In this document: positions 1 to 8,451 of the stretch, piece by piece | How the letters are laid out: each line of letters starts with the position of its first letter | Numbering within the stretch: the first letter of the stretch is position 1 | Source: a virus | Virus record (IMG/VR): IMGVR_UViG_3300032073_007271 | Coordinates: 1 to 20,003 of that record | DNA length: 20,003 nt | Strand: one strand, 5' to 3' | The notes under the pieces: generated by a model | The model's input: only the letters and a program-made list of their open reading frames with translations | The model's database searches: none | Told to the model about the DNA's origin: nothing | Program-made: the position numbers and the translations under genes

Positions 1-2235
1 TCTGCAGCAGGTTCGTTAGTCTTGTATCTTTTAGGCGTAACAAATATTGACCCAATTGAATATGACTTATTTTTTGAAAGATTCGTATCTAGAAGTAGAG
101 CAAAACAAATTGAGCATGATGGTGAAGTTTTCCTTGATGGGTCTCTTCTTGCTGATGTTGATAATGATATCTCTTATAATCGCAGGAGCGAAGTTGTTAA
201 ATATATCGAAGAAAAATACAAAGGGAGAACGTCTAAGATCCTAACTCTCAATACTCTTAGTGGTAAGCTGTGCATGAAGGAATGTGGTAAGATAGTATCT
301 GAACTTAATGAGACGGACGTAAACCAAATAAGCGACAGTATTCCGAAACAGTTCGGGAAGGTGGCTAAATTAAAAGTTGCTTATGAAGAGAGTGAATCGT
401 TTAAAAAACACGCAGATAATCACCCAAAAGCTTTTAAGATAGCTAAGAAGCTAGAAGGCTTAGTGAAAAATACAGGTGTCCATCCTTCAGGGATTTCAAT
501 TTGCTATTATGAGCAATCGGATATCATGCCTCTACAAAAGACTAATGATGACTCTTTGGTTTCTGGTTACGACATGGATGACGTCGCAAGTTTAAGTGTG
601 AAATTTGATATTCTGGGTCTCAGGACTTTGTCTGTTGTTAATGATGTCTGTAATAGTCTAGGTATAGATGTAGATAATATAAACCCTCATGACCCTTTAA
701 TTTATACTGCTTTGGCTAACCTACAGAACCCACAAGGTTTATTCCAGATAGAAGCGGATACAAACTTCAAAGTCTGTCAAAGCGTTGCCCCAAGGAACCT
801 TGAGCAGCTTTCTGCTGTTGTAGCTATTGCTAGACCCGGAGCATTGGACTTCAAAGATAGGTATGCTGAATACGTTAAGACTGGAGAATCTCAGTCGGTA
901 CATGAATTTTTCGATTCTGTTTTGAACTATACAGGAGGTATCCCCCTTTATCAGGAACAGTTAATGAAGATGGCTGTCAAAGTTGGCTTTAGCTTAGATG
1001 AAGCGGAACAGCTTCGGCGTATTGTTGGAAAGAAAAAAATAGACCAAATGCCAGCTTGGAAAACTAAAATAACTGAAAAAGTAGGCCAGCTTGAAAATCC
1101 AGATCCTGCTATAGCGGATGTTTTGTGGAAGGTTGCGGAAGACTCTGCGAACTACTCATTCAACAAATCTCACTCTATTAGTTATGCATATCTAGCAGCC
1201 ATTACGGTCTATTTAAAATTCAAATATCCACAACAGTTCTTTTTAAGCCTGTTGAAGTTCACGAAGTTTGAACCAAATAGCCATGAAGAGATATCTAAAA
1301 TTTCTCAAGAGTTGATGGATTTCGATATCAAACTCCTACCTCCTGATCTAAATAAATCAGATATAGACTTCAAAATAGAAGGAAAGGATGTCAGGTATGG
1401 GTTGAACTCAATTAAAGGGGTCTCTGAGAAGGTCTTGAAGCATTTGTTGGAGTTTAGAGAGGATTCTTTTGAAAATAAGTATGATGTCTTTACGGCAGCT
1501 AAACAGGCTGGAGTTAATATAGGGGTGTTGTCAGCTTTGATTCAAGCTGGGCTTTTAGATTCATTCGTTACAGCTAACAGATCCCAGTTGGTTTTAGAAG
1601 CTCAGACTTTTAATATTCTTACAGATAGAGAGAAGAGGAACTTTAAAGCTTTAGGCAAAGAGCATAAGTATGACATATGCTGCTCTATAGACAAGGCTAT
1701 TTCAGAAGAATTAATTGGGGATGATAATAAAAGAATATTCTCAGATAGAAGGATCAATACTATAAAAAAGAAAAGAGAGCCTTATATAGAAATATTAAAG
1801 CGGAATAGAAAATCTATAAAGTACGCTAATTGGTATTTCGAAACTCAACTTCTAGGCTACAGTTATTCCTATACTATTAGGGATATATTTAAACATCCTG
1901 AAGATTACCAATGTTCTGATTCTGTAAAGATGGCTGGGGTAAGATCTGAAGTAAGATGTGTTGGTGTTTTAGTGGATATAATAAAGAGAACTAGTAGAAA
2001 TGGCAACAAATATGCTAGGTTAGAACTACATGATGAAAAAGGTATTATTAATGTCCTATTTATGGATAGTAATAGAGAGTCTCGCTTGACATCTTACTTA
2101 AATGCAGGTAATAAGTTGCCCAAGAAAGATGATGTCGTAATCATTACTGGAAGTAAAGGTGATGATATTATTTTCGCAAACACCGTTAATACTTTAAAAG
2201 ATAAAATTTACATGAAGCTTTCTCAGGTAAAATAA
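1..2235 (+). CDS. dnaE: DNA polymerase III alpha subunit (DnaE-type), 5' end outside the window
   Basis: This is the replicative C-family DNA polymerase, which extends primed DNA with dNTPs. The reading frame is open from base 1, so the N-terminal PHP domain is not visible; 744 residues remain (numbered here from the first window codon). It opens on the palm motif SAAGSLVLYLLGVTNIDP. The catalytic aspartates lie in ADVDND (about 52-56), matching PDFDVDF in E. coli DnaE, and the third in KFDILGL (D203). Further family motifs are HPSG (161), LFQIE (247), RPGAL (278), YQEQLM (317), LRRIVGKKK (338) and FNKSHS (387). An OB-fold-like region covers about 651-730. No clear clamp-binding QxxLF-type motif was recognised. 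A TTG at 22 could be mistaken for a start, but homology continues upstream of it. A DnaE enzyme rather than a family A or B polymerase is uncommon in phages. The clp-like gene follows after 12 nt. Confidence 0.95.
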   Translation, partial: SAAGSLVLYLLGVTNIDPIEYDLFFERFVSRSRAKQIEHDGEVFLDGSLLADVDNDISYNRRSEVVKYIEEKYKGRTSKILTLNTLSGKLCMKECGKIVSELNETDVNQISDSIPKQFGKVAKLKVAYEESESFKKHADNHPKAFKIAKKLEGLVKNTGVHPSGISICYYEQSDIMPLQKTNDDSLVSGYDMDDVASLSVKFDILGLRTLSVVNDVCNSLGIDVDNINPHDPLIYTALANLQNPQGLFQIEADTNFKVCQSVAPRNLEQLSAVVAIARPGALDFKDRYAEYVKTGESQSVHEFFDSVLNYTGGIPLYQEQLMKMAVKVGFSLDEAEQLRRIVGKKKIDQMPAWKTKITEKVGQLENPDPAIADVLWKVAEDSANYSFNKSHSISYAYLAAITVYLKFKYPQQFFLSLLKFTKFEPNSHEEISKISQELMDFDIKLLPPDLNKSDIDFKIEGKDVRYGLNSIKGVSEKVLKHLLEFREDSFENKYDVFTAAKQAGVNIGVLSALIQAGLLDSFVTANRSQLVLEAQTFNILTDREKRNFKALGKEHKYDICCSIDKAISEELIGDDNKRIFSDRRINTIKKKREPYIEILKRNRKSIKYANWYFETQLLGYSYSYTIRDIFKHPEDYQCSDSVKMAGVRSEVRCVGVLVDIIKRTSRNGNKYARLELHDEKGIINVLFMDSNRESRLTSYLNAGNKLPKKDDVVIITGSKGDDIIFANTVNTLKDKIYMKLSQVK

Positions 2236-2247
2236 GCGTAGTTATAT

Positions 2248-4665
2248 ATGATGTCTTTAACTGATTATAATCTTACCCCAAAAGCTAAGAAGGCTATAAG
2301 GGACGCTAAACTCTTCGCAGCTTCAAATAGTCACGAATTAATTAGAATACCTCATTTATTTTACGGGTGCTTATGCAATCTTTCTGACAGGGTAGATTTA
2401 CTATTTGAGAGCAGGGGGATCGAGTACCCGCCTAAATACTATTTAAAAGATTTTAAAAGTTTTTGTAAAGATAATAAAGACTATTTTTTAAGATCCAAAA
2501 ATGATAACGCTTGGCATTCTGAACTAAATGACATTATAGCTGATGCAAAATTGTTTGCTGATGATAACGAAGATTTCTTTGTCGGGGTTGATCATATACT
2601 TTATTGTCTTTTAGGATCACAATTTTGCAAAGGGATGCAATCTGATACTTGTGATATCTTGCATATGTCTGAAGTCCTGCTTGAATTGATTATAGACGCT
2701 AACTTAGTTATCCCTAAATCTTCTATTTTAGATCCTGAAGATCTTGACTCAGAAAGTTTTATAGAAAAGCTAGAAAGGTCTTTAGAGAGGAAGCCTTCAA
2801 AATTTTTATCTGAATATTGTTTAAATCTGAACGAACAGGTCGCACAAGAAAACCAAGTCCCTATAACATCAAGAGATGAGGAAATAGATATCTTGATTGA
2901 AGTTTTATCTAAAAAGAATAAAAGTAACGCTGTGTTATTGGGTGATTCTGGAGTGGGGAAGACTGCTGTTGTTGAAGGTTTAGCTCAAAAGATAATCAAA
3001 GATGAAGTTCCCGCTCATATTGGCGTATGCACTGTGTACAGTGTCGATATAGCCTCAATGGTCGCTGGGACTCAATATAGAGGACAGTTTGAAGAGAGGT
3101 TTAAAGGTTTATTAAAAGAGATCGAAGACCGCCCTGAAGTAATTCTATTTATTGATGAAATACATACTTTAATGGGTGCTGGGAATTCAAGCGATAACGG
3201 TATAGACGCTTCAAACATGCTAAAACCTGCTCTGGCTAGGGGGGAAGTTAAATGTATAGGGGCGACGACCTTCAAAGAATACGAAAAATCTTTTGGTAAA
3301 GACCCAGCATTAAAGAGGAGGTTTGATAAGGTTGAAGTCTTAGAGCCTACAAAAAAGCAGACTGAGGTAATGATTAAAAACAGCCTCTCATACTATGAAA
3401 ACTTTCATAAGGTTAAATATTCCAAAAGCAATATTAAAGACATTTTAGACCTTAGTGAGACCTACCTATCAAATAAAAAGTTTCCTGAGAAAGCTTTTGA
3501 TATTATTGACCAAGTTGGAGCTAAAGCTAAAATTGAGCAAGATTACCCTGACGATGAGTTGGCTTGTATTAGAGACAAGTTTTCTAAAAAAGACACAAAT
3601 TTAGAAAGTGAGGTCGAGACTGAGAAACTTATTAAAGAGTATGTTGAGGATTTGGTTTCTTACATGAATAAAGAGGATAAGAAAAGGAGGGTTTCTAGGA
3701 ATCAAATACTTGAGGTCTTTGAGAAAAAAACCGGTATACCTAAAAAAATCATTGGGGAAAGTAAAAAATCTTTTTCTAATTTCAATAAAAAAATGAAGTC
3801 TGAGATTTTTGGGCAAGATGAAGCTCTAGATAGGATTTACAGTATCCTTTCTTCCGTAAAGGTCGGCTTAAACGACCCCAATAAGCCTTTAGCTAATTTT
3901 TTGTTTGTCGGGCCAACGAGTGTAGGGAAGACGTTTACAGCAAAGAACATAGCAAAACATTTCTTTGGGAATCAGCAATCAATACTGCAAATCAATATGA
4001 GTGAGTATCAAGATAAAACTGGTATTTCTAAACTGCTTGGTGCTAATGCTGGTTATATTGGTTATGAAGAAGGGGGCGTCCTAAGTGATTTTGTTAGTAA
4101 TAACCCGAATTCTGTGGTTTTGTTCGACGAGATTGAGAAGTGTGACCCAAAGATTCTAGACTTACTATTACATCTTTTGGATGAGGGCTACATTTCTGAC
4201 AACTTAAATAGGCGTGTAGACTTCTCAAAATGTATTATCGTGATGACGACCAATATAGGGCATAAAGAAGCTTCTAAAACCTCTGTAGGTTTTGTCAGCG
4301 ATAACAACGAGCGAGACTCTTATAAAGAGAGTTTGTCTAATTACTTAAGGCCGGAGCTAATAGCTAGAATTCAAAACACCTTAATCTTTAACCCTTTAAA
4401 TGACGATATTATGGCTAATATCGTAGGGGTAGAAATAAATAAAATTAAAAGTCGTTTAGCTAGCAAAGGTATAAACTTATCTGTTCCTAGATCTATAAAG
4501 AACTTTCTTGTCAAAGAGATTAAATCTAAGAAGCTAAACGCAAGAAACATAAAGTCTTTAGTGGTGAAGCTGATACAGTTTCCTCTAGCCTCTCACATCA
4601 TGGATGGAGAAAAAAATAAAAAAATATCGTTGAAAGTGGTTGACAAAACTATAAAGATCTATTAA
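2248..4665 (+). CDS. ClpA-like AAA+ ATPase (Hsp100 unfoldase)
   Basis: This is a two-ring-domain Clp ATPase that would unfold proteins and thread them through its central pore. The N-terminal 150 residues look like the double Clp-N repeat. NBD1 has Walker A GDSGVGKT (232-239), pore loop GTQYRGQFEER (274-284) and Walker B VILFIDEIH (298-306). NBD2 has Walker A GPTSVGKT (555-562), pore loop GYIGYEEGG (602-610), Walker B VVLFDEIEK (623-631) and RPELIARI (701-708). The linker between the ATPase domains has no long ClpB-type coiled-coil M domain, so ClpA/ClpC is the nearest class. After TTNIGHKEASKTS comes VGF (680-682), at the place of the ClpP-docking IGL loop of ClpA or IGF of ClpX. No clpP gene is in the window, so the partner may be the host ClpP. 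Length (805) is close to ClpA (758). The gene starts with tandem ATGs and has no evident ribosome binding site. Confidence 0.93.
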   Translation: MMSLTDYNLTPKAKKAIRDAKLFAASNSHELIRIPHLFYGCLCNLSDRVDLLFESRGIEYPPKYYLKDFKSFCKDNKDYFLRSKNDNAWHSELNDIIADAKLFADDNEDFFVGVDHILYCLLGSQFCKGMQSDTCDILHMSEVLLELIIDANLVIPKSSILDPEDLDSESFIEKLERSLERKPSKFLSEYCLNLNEQVAQENQVPITSRDEEIDILIEVLSKKNKSNAVLLGDSGVGKTAVVEGLAQKIIKDEVPAHIGVCTVYSVDIASMVAGTQYRGQFEERFKGLLKEIEDRPEVILFIDEIHTLMGAGNSSDNGIDASNMLKPALARGEVKCIGATTFKEYEKSFGKDPALKRRFDKVEVLEPTKKQTEVMIKNSLSYYENFHKVKYSKSNIKDILDLSETYLSNKKFPEKAFDIIDQVGAKAKIEQDYPDDELACIRDKFSKKDTNLESEVETEKLIKEYVEDLVSYMNKEDKKRRVSRNQILEVFEKKTGIPKKIIGESKKSFSNFNKKMKSEIFGQDEALDRIYSILSSVKVGLNDPNKPLANFLFVGPTSVGKTFTAKNIAKHFFGNQQSILQINMSEYQDKTGISKLLGANAGYIGYEEGGVLSDFVSNNPNSVVLFDEIEKCDPKILDLLLHLLDEGYISDNLNRRVDFSKCIIVMTTNIGHKEASKTSVGFVSDNNERDSYKESLSNYLRPELIARIQNTLIFNPLNDDIMANIVGVEINKIKSRLASKGINLSVPRSIKNFLVKEIKSKKLNARNIKSLVVKLIQFPLASHIMDGEKNKKISLKVVDKTIKIY

Positions 4666-4674
4666 TATACACAT

Positions 4675-4890
4675 ATGAGTAAGTCAGTTTTAAAAGCTAT
4701 TCGTAATTCAAAAGGCCGTTTCTTTGGTCTATATACAAAGCAGGGTGAATCACTAAACGCTCAGCTCCAATCCGAAACGGATCAAACAATCGTGGTTTAT
4801 GACCGCAATTTTAATCGTACCCGGCGTTTCTCTAAAACCAGCATTTCTGGTGTACGCTCAGGTTCTCGCACTTTTGGTCGAGTTCGTTAA
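4675..4890 (+). CDS. small basic phage protein with unusual codon use
   Basis: This 71-residue, strongly basic protein has the central motif GRFFGLYTKQGESLNAQL and a C-terminal stretch rich in Arg, Ser and Gly. The layout of short beta strands suggests a small SH3/Sm-like fold, and the composition suggests nucleic-acid or virion contact; both are inferences. No function is assigned. All ten arginines use CGN codons, whereas neighbouring genes mostly use AGA/AGG, which suggests high expression or a different origin. It starts 9 nt after the Clp gene and is followed at once by a strong terminator, so it is the last gene of the left operon. Confidence 0.75.
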   Translation: MSKSVLKAIRNSKGRFFGLYTKQGESLNAQLQSETDQTIVVYDRNFNRTRRFSKTSISGVRSGSRTFGRVR

Positions 4891-4930
4891 ATTTTATTTG
4901 GTGTCATCGTTCATCGTTAAAAACATACGA

Positions 4931-4959
4931 AACCCGCCCTTTAAAAGGGGCGGGTTTTT
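4931..4959 (+). terminator. Rho-independent terminator
   Basis: A perfect 9-bp GC-rich stem, AACCCGCCC (4931-4939) with GGGCGGGTT (4948-4956), is extended by T:G and T:A pairs towards the loop and followed by a T run (4955-4959). It closes the polymerase/Clp/small-protein operon and separates it from the kinase-like gene at 4973. Confidence 0.92.
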
Positions 4960-4961
4960 AT

Positions 4962-4967
4962 TATAAT
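4962..4967 (+). promoter_or_regulatory. candidate -10 box (TATAAT) before the kinase-like gene
   Basis: A perfect TATAAT lies directly after the terminator and 5 nt before the GTG start at 4973. If used, transcription would begin at or next to the start codon, giving a leaderless message. No convincing -35 is visible, because that position falls inside the terminator hairpin. A promoter is needed here after such a strong terminator, unless read-through occurs. Confidence 0.4.
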
Positions 4968-4972
4968 CATCT

Positions 4973-6043
4973 GTGGACATTAGCTCAATATTTAGGGATA
5001 GACTGTATAATTTACCTGTTAGTAGTGATCCTACTCAAGTAGAACGGAAAATTGTATCTAGGATATTAGATTCTTGTGACACTACAATTAACGATAGTAA
5101 ACTATCTCTTCTTTATGTTGAAGAGGATTACGATTTTTATACCATAAGGGGTGATACTCACGGGTTAGATTTAAAGTTCTCTTTAGATTATGAAAGTAAA
5201 AATTTCTTAAGAGAAATAAAAAACGTAAAGAATTGTAAATCTCAATACTCCCCAAGATATGTCAAAAGCGATACTGTGAAAGTAGGAGACAAAGTTTGCT
5301 TCCTACTTTGTCAATCAGATCTATCTGAATCTTTATTTGATTATGGCAGGTCTATTTTGTCTAGTGATTTAAATTTGTTTTGTGATTGTTATGCCGATTT
5401 TGCTTCTCACTCAAACTACAGGATTCTCTACAAAACCATAGTAAAAGATTCTGTAATCAGTGCTGATATGGACCAGATATTTGATGACGATCAAAAAGGT
5501 TTTATCAAAAACAATTCGGATTATCGAAAATGTAAATTTATTATAGGTGAACTGAAATCAGAAATATTAGACCGTTTGGAAAAATTACCCAAGTTATCTA
5601 CTGGAAACATCCTTGGAGACATAACTAAGAACTCAATATTCACCTCTGGTGATAAATTTCTATTCAAAGACTTGAGATTTGCATGTAAAGGTCACTTTTA
5701 TTCAGATATAGCCAATATAGTTTTGTTTTTTGGGTTAAACCAAGCGGCTGAAAAACAACTTTTAAAAACCGTATCTCAGAAGTGTCAGGTGAATCTAAAT
5801 CAAAACTTATACGATGCTTACTATGAAGTAGAGTTAAGGAGGAGAGCTTTGTATTACCTACTACAATACCTAAAAGAGGTTTATGTTTACGAGTCAATGA
5901 GGGTAGAAACAATAATAAACATCATAGATTCTTTTTCTCAAAGCTATAAAAGGCTTTGTAAAATACCCGTCTTCAAAGAGAATAGAGACTTCATATTAAG
6001 TAATATCACAGAGCCTGTCTTTGGGGACGACATCAAACATTAG
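4973..6043 (+). CDS. APH/choline-kinase-like protein (phosphotransferase fold)
   Basis: This 356-residue protein has the marks of the aminoglycoside/choline kinase fold. An N-lobe with LKFSLDYESKNFLREIKN (67-84) resembles the beta3 lysine and alphaC glutamate region. A catalytic loop-like LGDITKNSI (214-222) matches the family pattern HGDxxxxNI. A metal-binding-like KDLRF (232-236) stands at the IDF/IDW position, followed by KGHFYSDIAN (239-248), like the usual GHPxYDLA. The His of HGD is Leu, while the catalytic Asp (216) and Asn (220) are kept, so activity is possible but not certain. The substrate is unknown. It sits just before glycosyltransferase genes, which suggests a sugar or glycoconjugate substrate. 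The GTG start is chosen because it follows the terminator and a TATAAT box; no better ATG lies near it. Confidence 0.6.
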   Translation: MDISSIFRDRLYNLPVSSDPTQVERKIVSRILDSCDTTINDSKLSLLYVEEDYDFYTIRGDTHGLDLKFSLDYESKNFLREIKNVKNCKSQYSPRYVKSDTVKVGDKVCFLLCQSDLSESLFDYGRSILSSDLNLFCDCYADFASHSNYRILYKTIVKDSVISADMDQIFDDDQKGFIKNNSDYRKCKFIIGELKSEILDRLEKLPKLSTGNILGDITKNSIFTSGDKFLFKDLRFACKGHFYSDIANIVLFFGLNQAAEKQLLKTVSQKCQVNLNQNLYDAYYEVELRRRALYYLLQYLKEVYVYESMRVETIINIIDSFSQSYKRLCKIPVFKENRDFILSNITEPVFGDDIKH

Positions 6044-6079
6044 TTGTTGAATTATAAGCCCTTTTATGTATCATCATTT

Positions 6080-6562
6080 ATGATTGTTCAGCTCTATAAA
6101 CCTAACCCCAGAAATACTGGATGCGCTTTTAGCTGCGATATTGGTAACGGTAATCAGAAAGGTGAACCTTGCGTCTATGTTAGGGCGGTTAGGCAGTTTT
6201 CTTGGGATGACAAAAAGAAGACTGGGTCTTTTTCTCAAAACGCTAAGAACCCAGAAACCTCAATTTCTATTAAGCTTAATGAAGTTGAGATAGGAGGTCT
6301 AATCCACGCTATCGAAAAATGCACGGAGTTTTCTGCATATCACTCTTATGAAGATAATAAAACCCAAATCTCTTTTAAACTCTGGGAGAGACAGGGGAGG
6401 TCTAATGCTTTTTCGTTTGGTATCATCAGGAACTCCACAAACAAGTTCGGGATAGGGGTGGAGATGTCTGAAGCTTACTGCTTACTTGAATTTTTTAGGT
6501 TCGCCTTACAGGAGATTTATGCTTTTCGCATGACCAGAAACGAAGAAATTAAATCGCGATAG
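6080..6562 (+). CDS. conserved phage protein, possibly ssDNA-binding
   Basis: This is a single-domain protein of about 160 residues starting MIVQLYKPNPRNTGCAFS. It has alternating beta-like segments, then a helix rich in aromatic residues near the end (LLEFFRFALQEIYAF). The pattern of a beta sheet with SFSQNAKNPE and ISFKLWERQG followed by a C-terminal helix recalls small ssDNA-binding (whirly/PC4-like) proteins of phages, but this rests on memory of family shape only. The ATG at 6080 is preferred because the conserved-looking part begins there. A TTG at 6044, directly after the previous stop codon, would add 12 residues and cannot be excluded. Its stop shares one base with the next start (TAGTG at 6560-6564). 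Confidence 0.65.
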   Translation: MIVQLYKPNPRNTGCAFSCDIGNGNQKGEPCVYVRAVRQFSWDDKKKTGSFSQNAKNPETSISIKLNEVEIGGLIHAIEKCTEFSAYHSYEDNKTQISFKLWERQGRSNAFSFGIIRNSTNKFGIGVEMSEAYCLLEFFRFALQEIYAFRMTRNEEIKSR

Positions 6563-8451
6563 TGAAGAAAAAAGTTCTGATTCACTCTAATTCTTGCAAA
6601 GCTTTTACAGGTTTTGGGAAGAATAAAAAGAATATCATGCGTTACCTGCATAATACAGGCAAGTATGAATTGATTGAGTTAGCTAATGGGTTGGAGTGGT
6701 CAGCTCCTCAATTATCTTTAATGCCTTGGCAAGCTGTTGGGTCTTTGCCATCAAAAGCTTCCTTATCTAGAATAGATAAGCAACGCCAGAGAGAGGAGGG
6801 TTATGGTTTCTCAGCTGTTGATAGGGCTGTAAAAGAGTTTAAGCCTGATGTGTATATTGGCATGGAGGATATATGGGCTTTTAAAGATTATCACGTTAAA
6901 CCTTGGTGGAACAAGATCAACTGTATGATTTGGACCACCTTAGATAGCCTTCCTATCCTACCTCAAGCTATTGAATACGCGCCCAAGACTAAGAATTATT
7001 ATGTTTGGGCCTCCTTTGCAGAAAAGGCTATGAATGAAATTGGTTACGACCATATAAAAACTCTTAGAGGGTCGGTAGAACATAGTAATTTCGTTAAACT
7101 TCCAGACGATAAACGCAAAAACTTACGAGAGTATCACGGTTTATCTGATGAGTTTATTATAGGTTTTGTTTTTAGAAACCAGCTTCGGAAATCTGTGCCT
7201 AATCTATTAGAAGGTTTTAAAATTTTTAAGAGTAAAAATCCGAAGTCTAAAGCTAAACTCCTTCTACACACTCATTGGTTGGAGGGGTGGGATATCAATA
7301 GACTCATTTCTGAAAAAAACTTAAGCAGGGCAGACATACTTACTACATATGTTTGTTCTAATTGTGGGACTTATTATATATCAGCTTATCAAGCTCAGAA
7401 AAAAGACTGTCGTAATTGCGGCTCTAAAGAAACTGTAAACACGACAAGCACTAAAAAAGGGGTAAGTGAAAAACAGCTCAATGAAATTTATAATCTTATG
7501 GATTTATACTGTCACCCATTTACGAGTGGTGGGCAGGAGATACCAATTCAAGAGGCTAAACTCACAGAGCTTATAACTTTAGTTACCGACTACTCATGCG
7601 GAGAAGATAACTGCACTAAAGAGAGTGGCGGCATCCCCCTTGATTGGAGTGAGTATAGGGAACCTGCAACTCAATTTATTAAAGCTTCAACCTGCGCTAA
7701 TTCAATTGCCAAAGAAATTAAAAGAGTTTATGAGATGCCCTCTTCACAAAGAAGTGAAATGGGTAAAATAGCTCGGCAATGGGTTATTGATAATTTTTCT
7801 GTTGAAGTGGTTGGTAAAAAGCTGGAAGAAATTATCGACAATATGCCAGCTGTTGATTACGATTACGAATCAAAACACAGAGACTATAACTTGAGTTATG
7901 AAGCTGAACCTTGTGCAGAGAAGGAAGACCTTATAATCAACATCTATAAAAATATTTTAGATGAAGATGTCGATAAAAATTCTGCCGCAGTTAAGCATTG
8001 GGTAGAAAAAATAAAATCAGGAGAAAAACTAGAATCCATAGTCGCTAAGTTTAAAAATGTAGCTAACCAGCAGATCAAAAAACATAATGCTCCTAACTTA
8101 GAAGATTTACTCAGTAAAAAAGATAAGGGTTTTAGAATAGCTGTTATTGTCCCTCAATCCGAAGTGGATGTGCTACTGGTCAACTCCCTGATGAAAAGAT
8201 TAAAAAAGCTTTATTCAGATTATAATATTTATTTTTTTACAAAGCCGGAATACTTTGAGTTTATTGAGGACAGTCCTTATATATTTAAGATTCTAAAGTA
8301 TAGCGAAGATATTGAGAATTGTTTAGATTTGGAAGGCGTCGGAAATTCAGAAGGGGTTTTCGCAGCAGCATTCTATCCTCACGCAACTACTCAAAAAACA
8401 GTGTCCTTCACACATAATGGAATTACTAAACACGAATTTTCATTTACATAA
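6562..8451 (+). CDS. multi-domain glycosyltransferase: GT-B (GT4-like) + DUF4214-like + N-half of GT9
   Basis: Residues 1-430 form a GT-B glycosyltransferase of the GT4 type: an N-terminal Rossmann half, GFVFRNQLRKSVPNLLEGF (201-219) opening the C-terminal half, and SGGQEIPIQEAKL (322-334) at the nucleotide-sugar site, where the first Glu of the usual EX7E motif is replaced. A zinc-ribbon-like insert with C265, C268, C283 and C286 interrupts the C-terminal half. Residues 454-505 (IYKNILDEDVDKNSAAVKHW and onward) match the DUF4214 pattern. From 524 the sequence FRIAVIVPQ... with SLMKRLKKLYSDYNIYFFT resembles the N-terminal half of heptosyltransferase-like GT9 enzymes, but the protein stops at 629 before the GT9 C-terminal half, which begins in the next gene. 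Sugar donor and acceptor are unknown. The GTG start overlaps the previous stop. Confidence 0.8.
   Translation: MKKKVLIHSNSCKAFTGFGKNKKNIMRYLHNTGKYELIELANGLEWSAPQLSLMPWQAVGSLPSKASLSRIDKQRQREEGYGFSAVDRAVKEFKPDVYIGMEDIWAFKDYHVKPWWNKINCMIWTTLDSLPILPQAIEYAPKTKNYYVWASFAEKAMNEIGYDHIKTLRGSVEHSNFVKLPDDKRKNLREYHGLSDEFIIGFVFRNQLRKSVPNLLEGFKIFKSKNPKSKAKLLLHTHWLEGWDINRLISEKNLSRADILTTYVCSNCGTYYISAYQAQKKDCRNCGSKETVNTTSTKKGVSEKQLNEIYNLMDLYCHPFTSGGQEIPIQEAKLTELITLVTDYSCGEDNCTKESGGIPLDWSEYREPATQFIKASTCANSIAKEIKRVYEMPSSQRSEMGKIARQWVIDNFSVEVVGKKLEEIIDNMPAVDYDYESKHRDYNLSYEAEPCAEKEDLIINIYKNILDEDVDKNSAAVKHWVEKIKSGEKLESIVAKFKNVANQQIKKHNAPNLEDLLSKKDKGFRIAVIVPQSEVDVLLVNSLMKRLKKLYSDYNIYFFTKPEYFEFIEDSPYIFKILKYSEDIENCLDLEGVGNSEGVFAAAFYPHATTQKTVSFTHNGITKHEFSFT

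Noticed and set aside
3601-3816. Leftward frames opposite the Clp gene
   Set aside because: They overlap highly conserved Clp sequence and are not linked to any promoter or operon.
6084-6293. Overlapping plus-strand frame inside the gene at 6080
   Set aside because: The 6080 frame has protein-like composition and is coupled to its neighbour; this frame has no independent start signal.
8430-8451. Programmed -1 frameshift joining the two glycosyltransferase genes
   Set aside because: No X XXY YYZ heptamer fits the reading frame; TAATG coupling is the simpler account, though an assembly indel stays possible.
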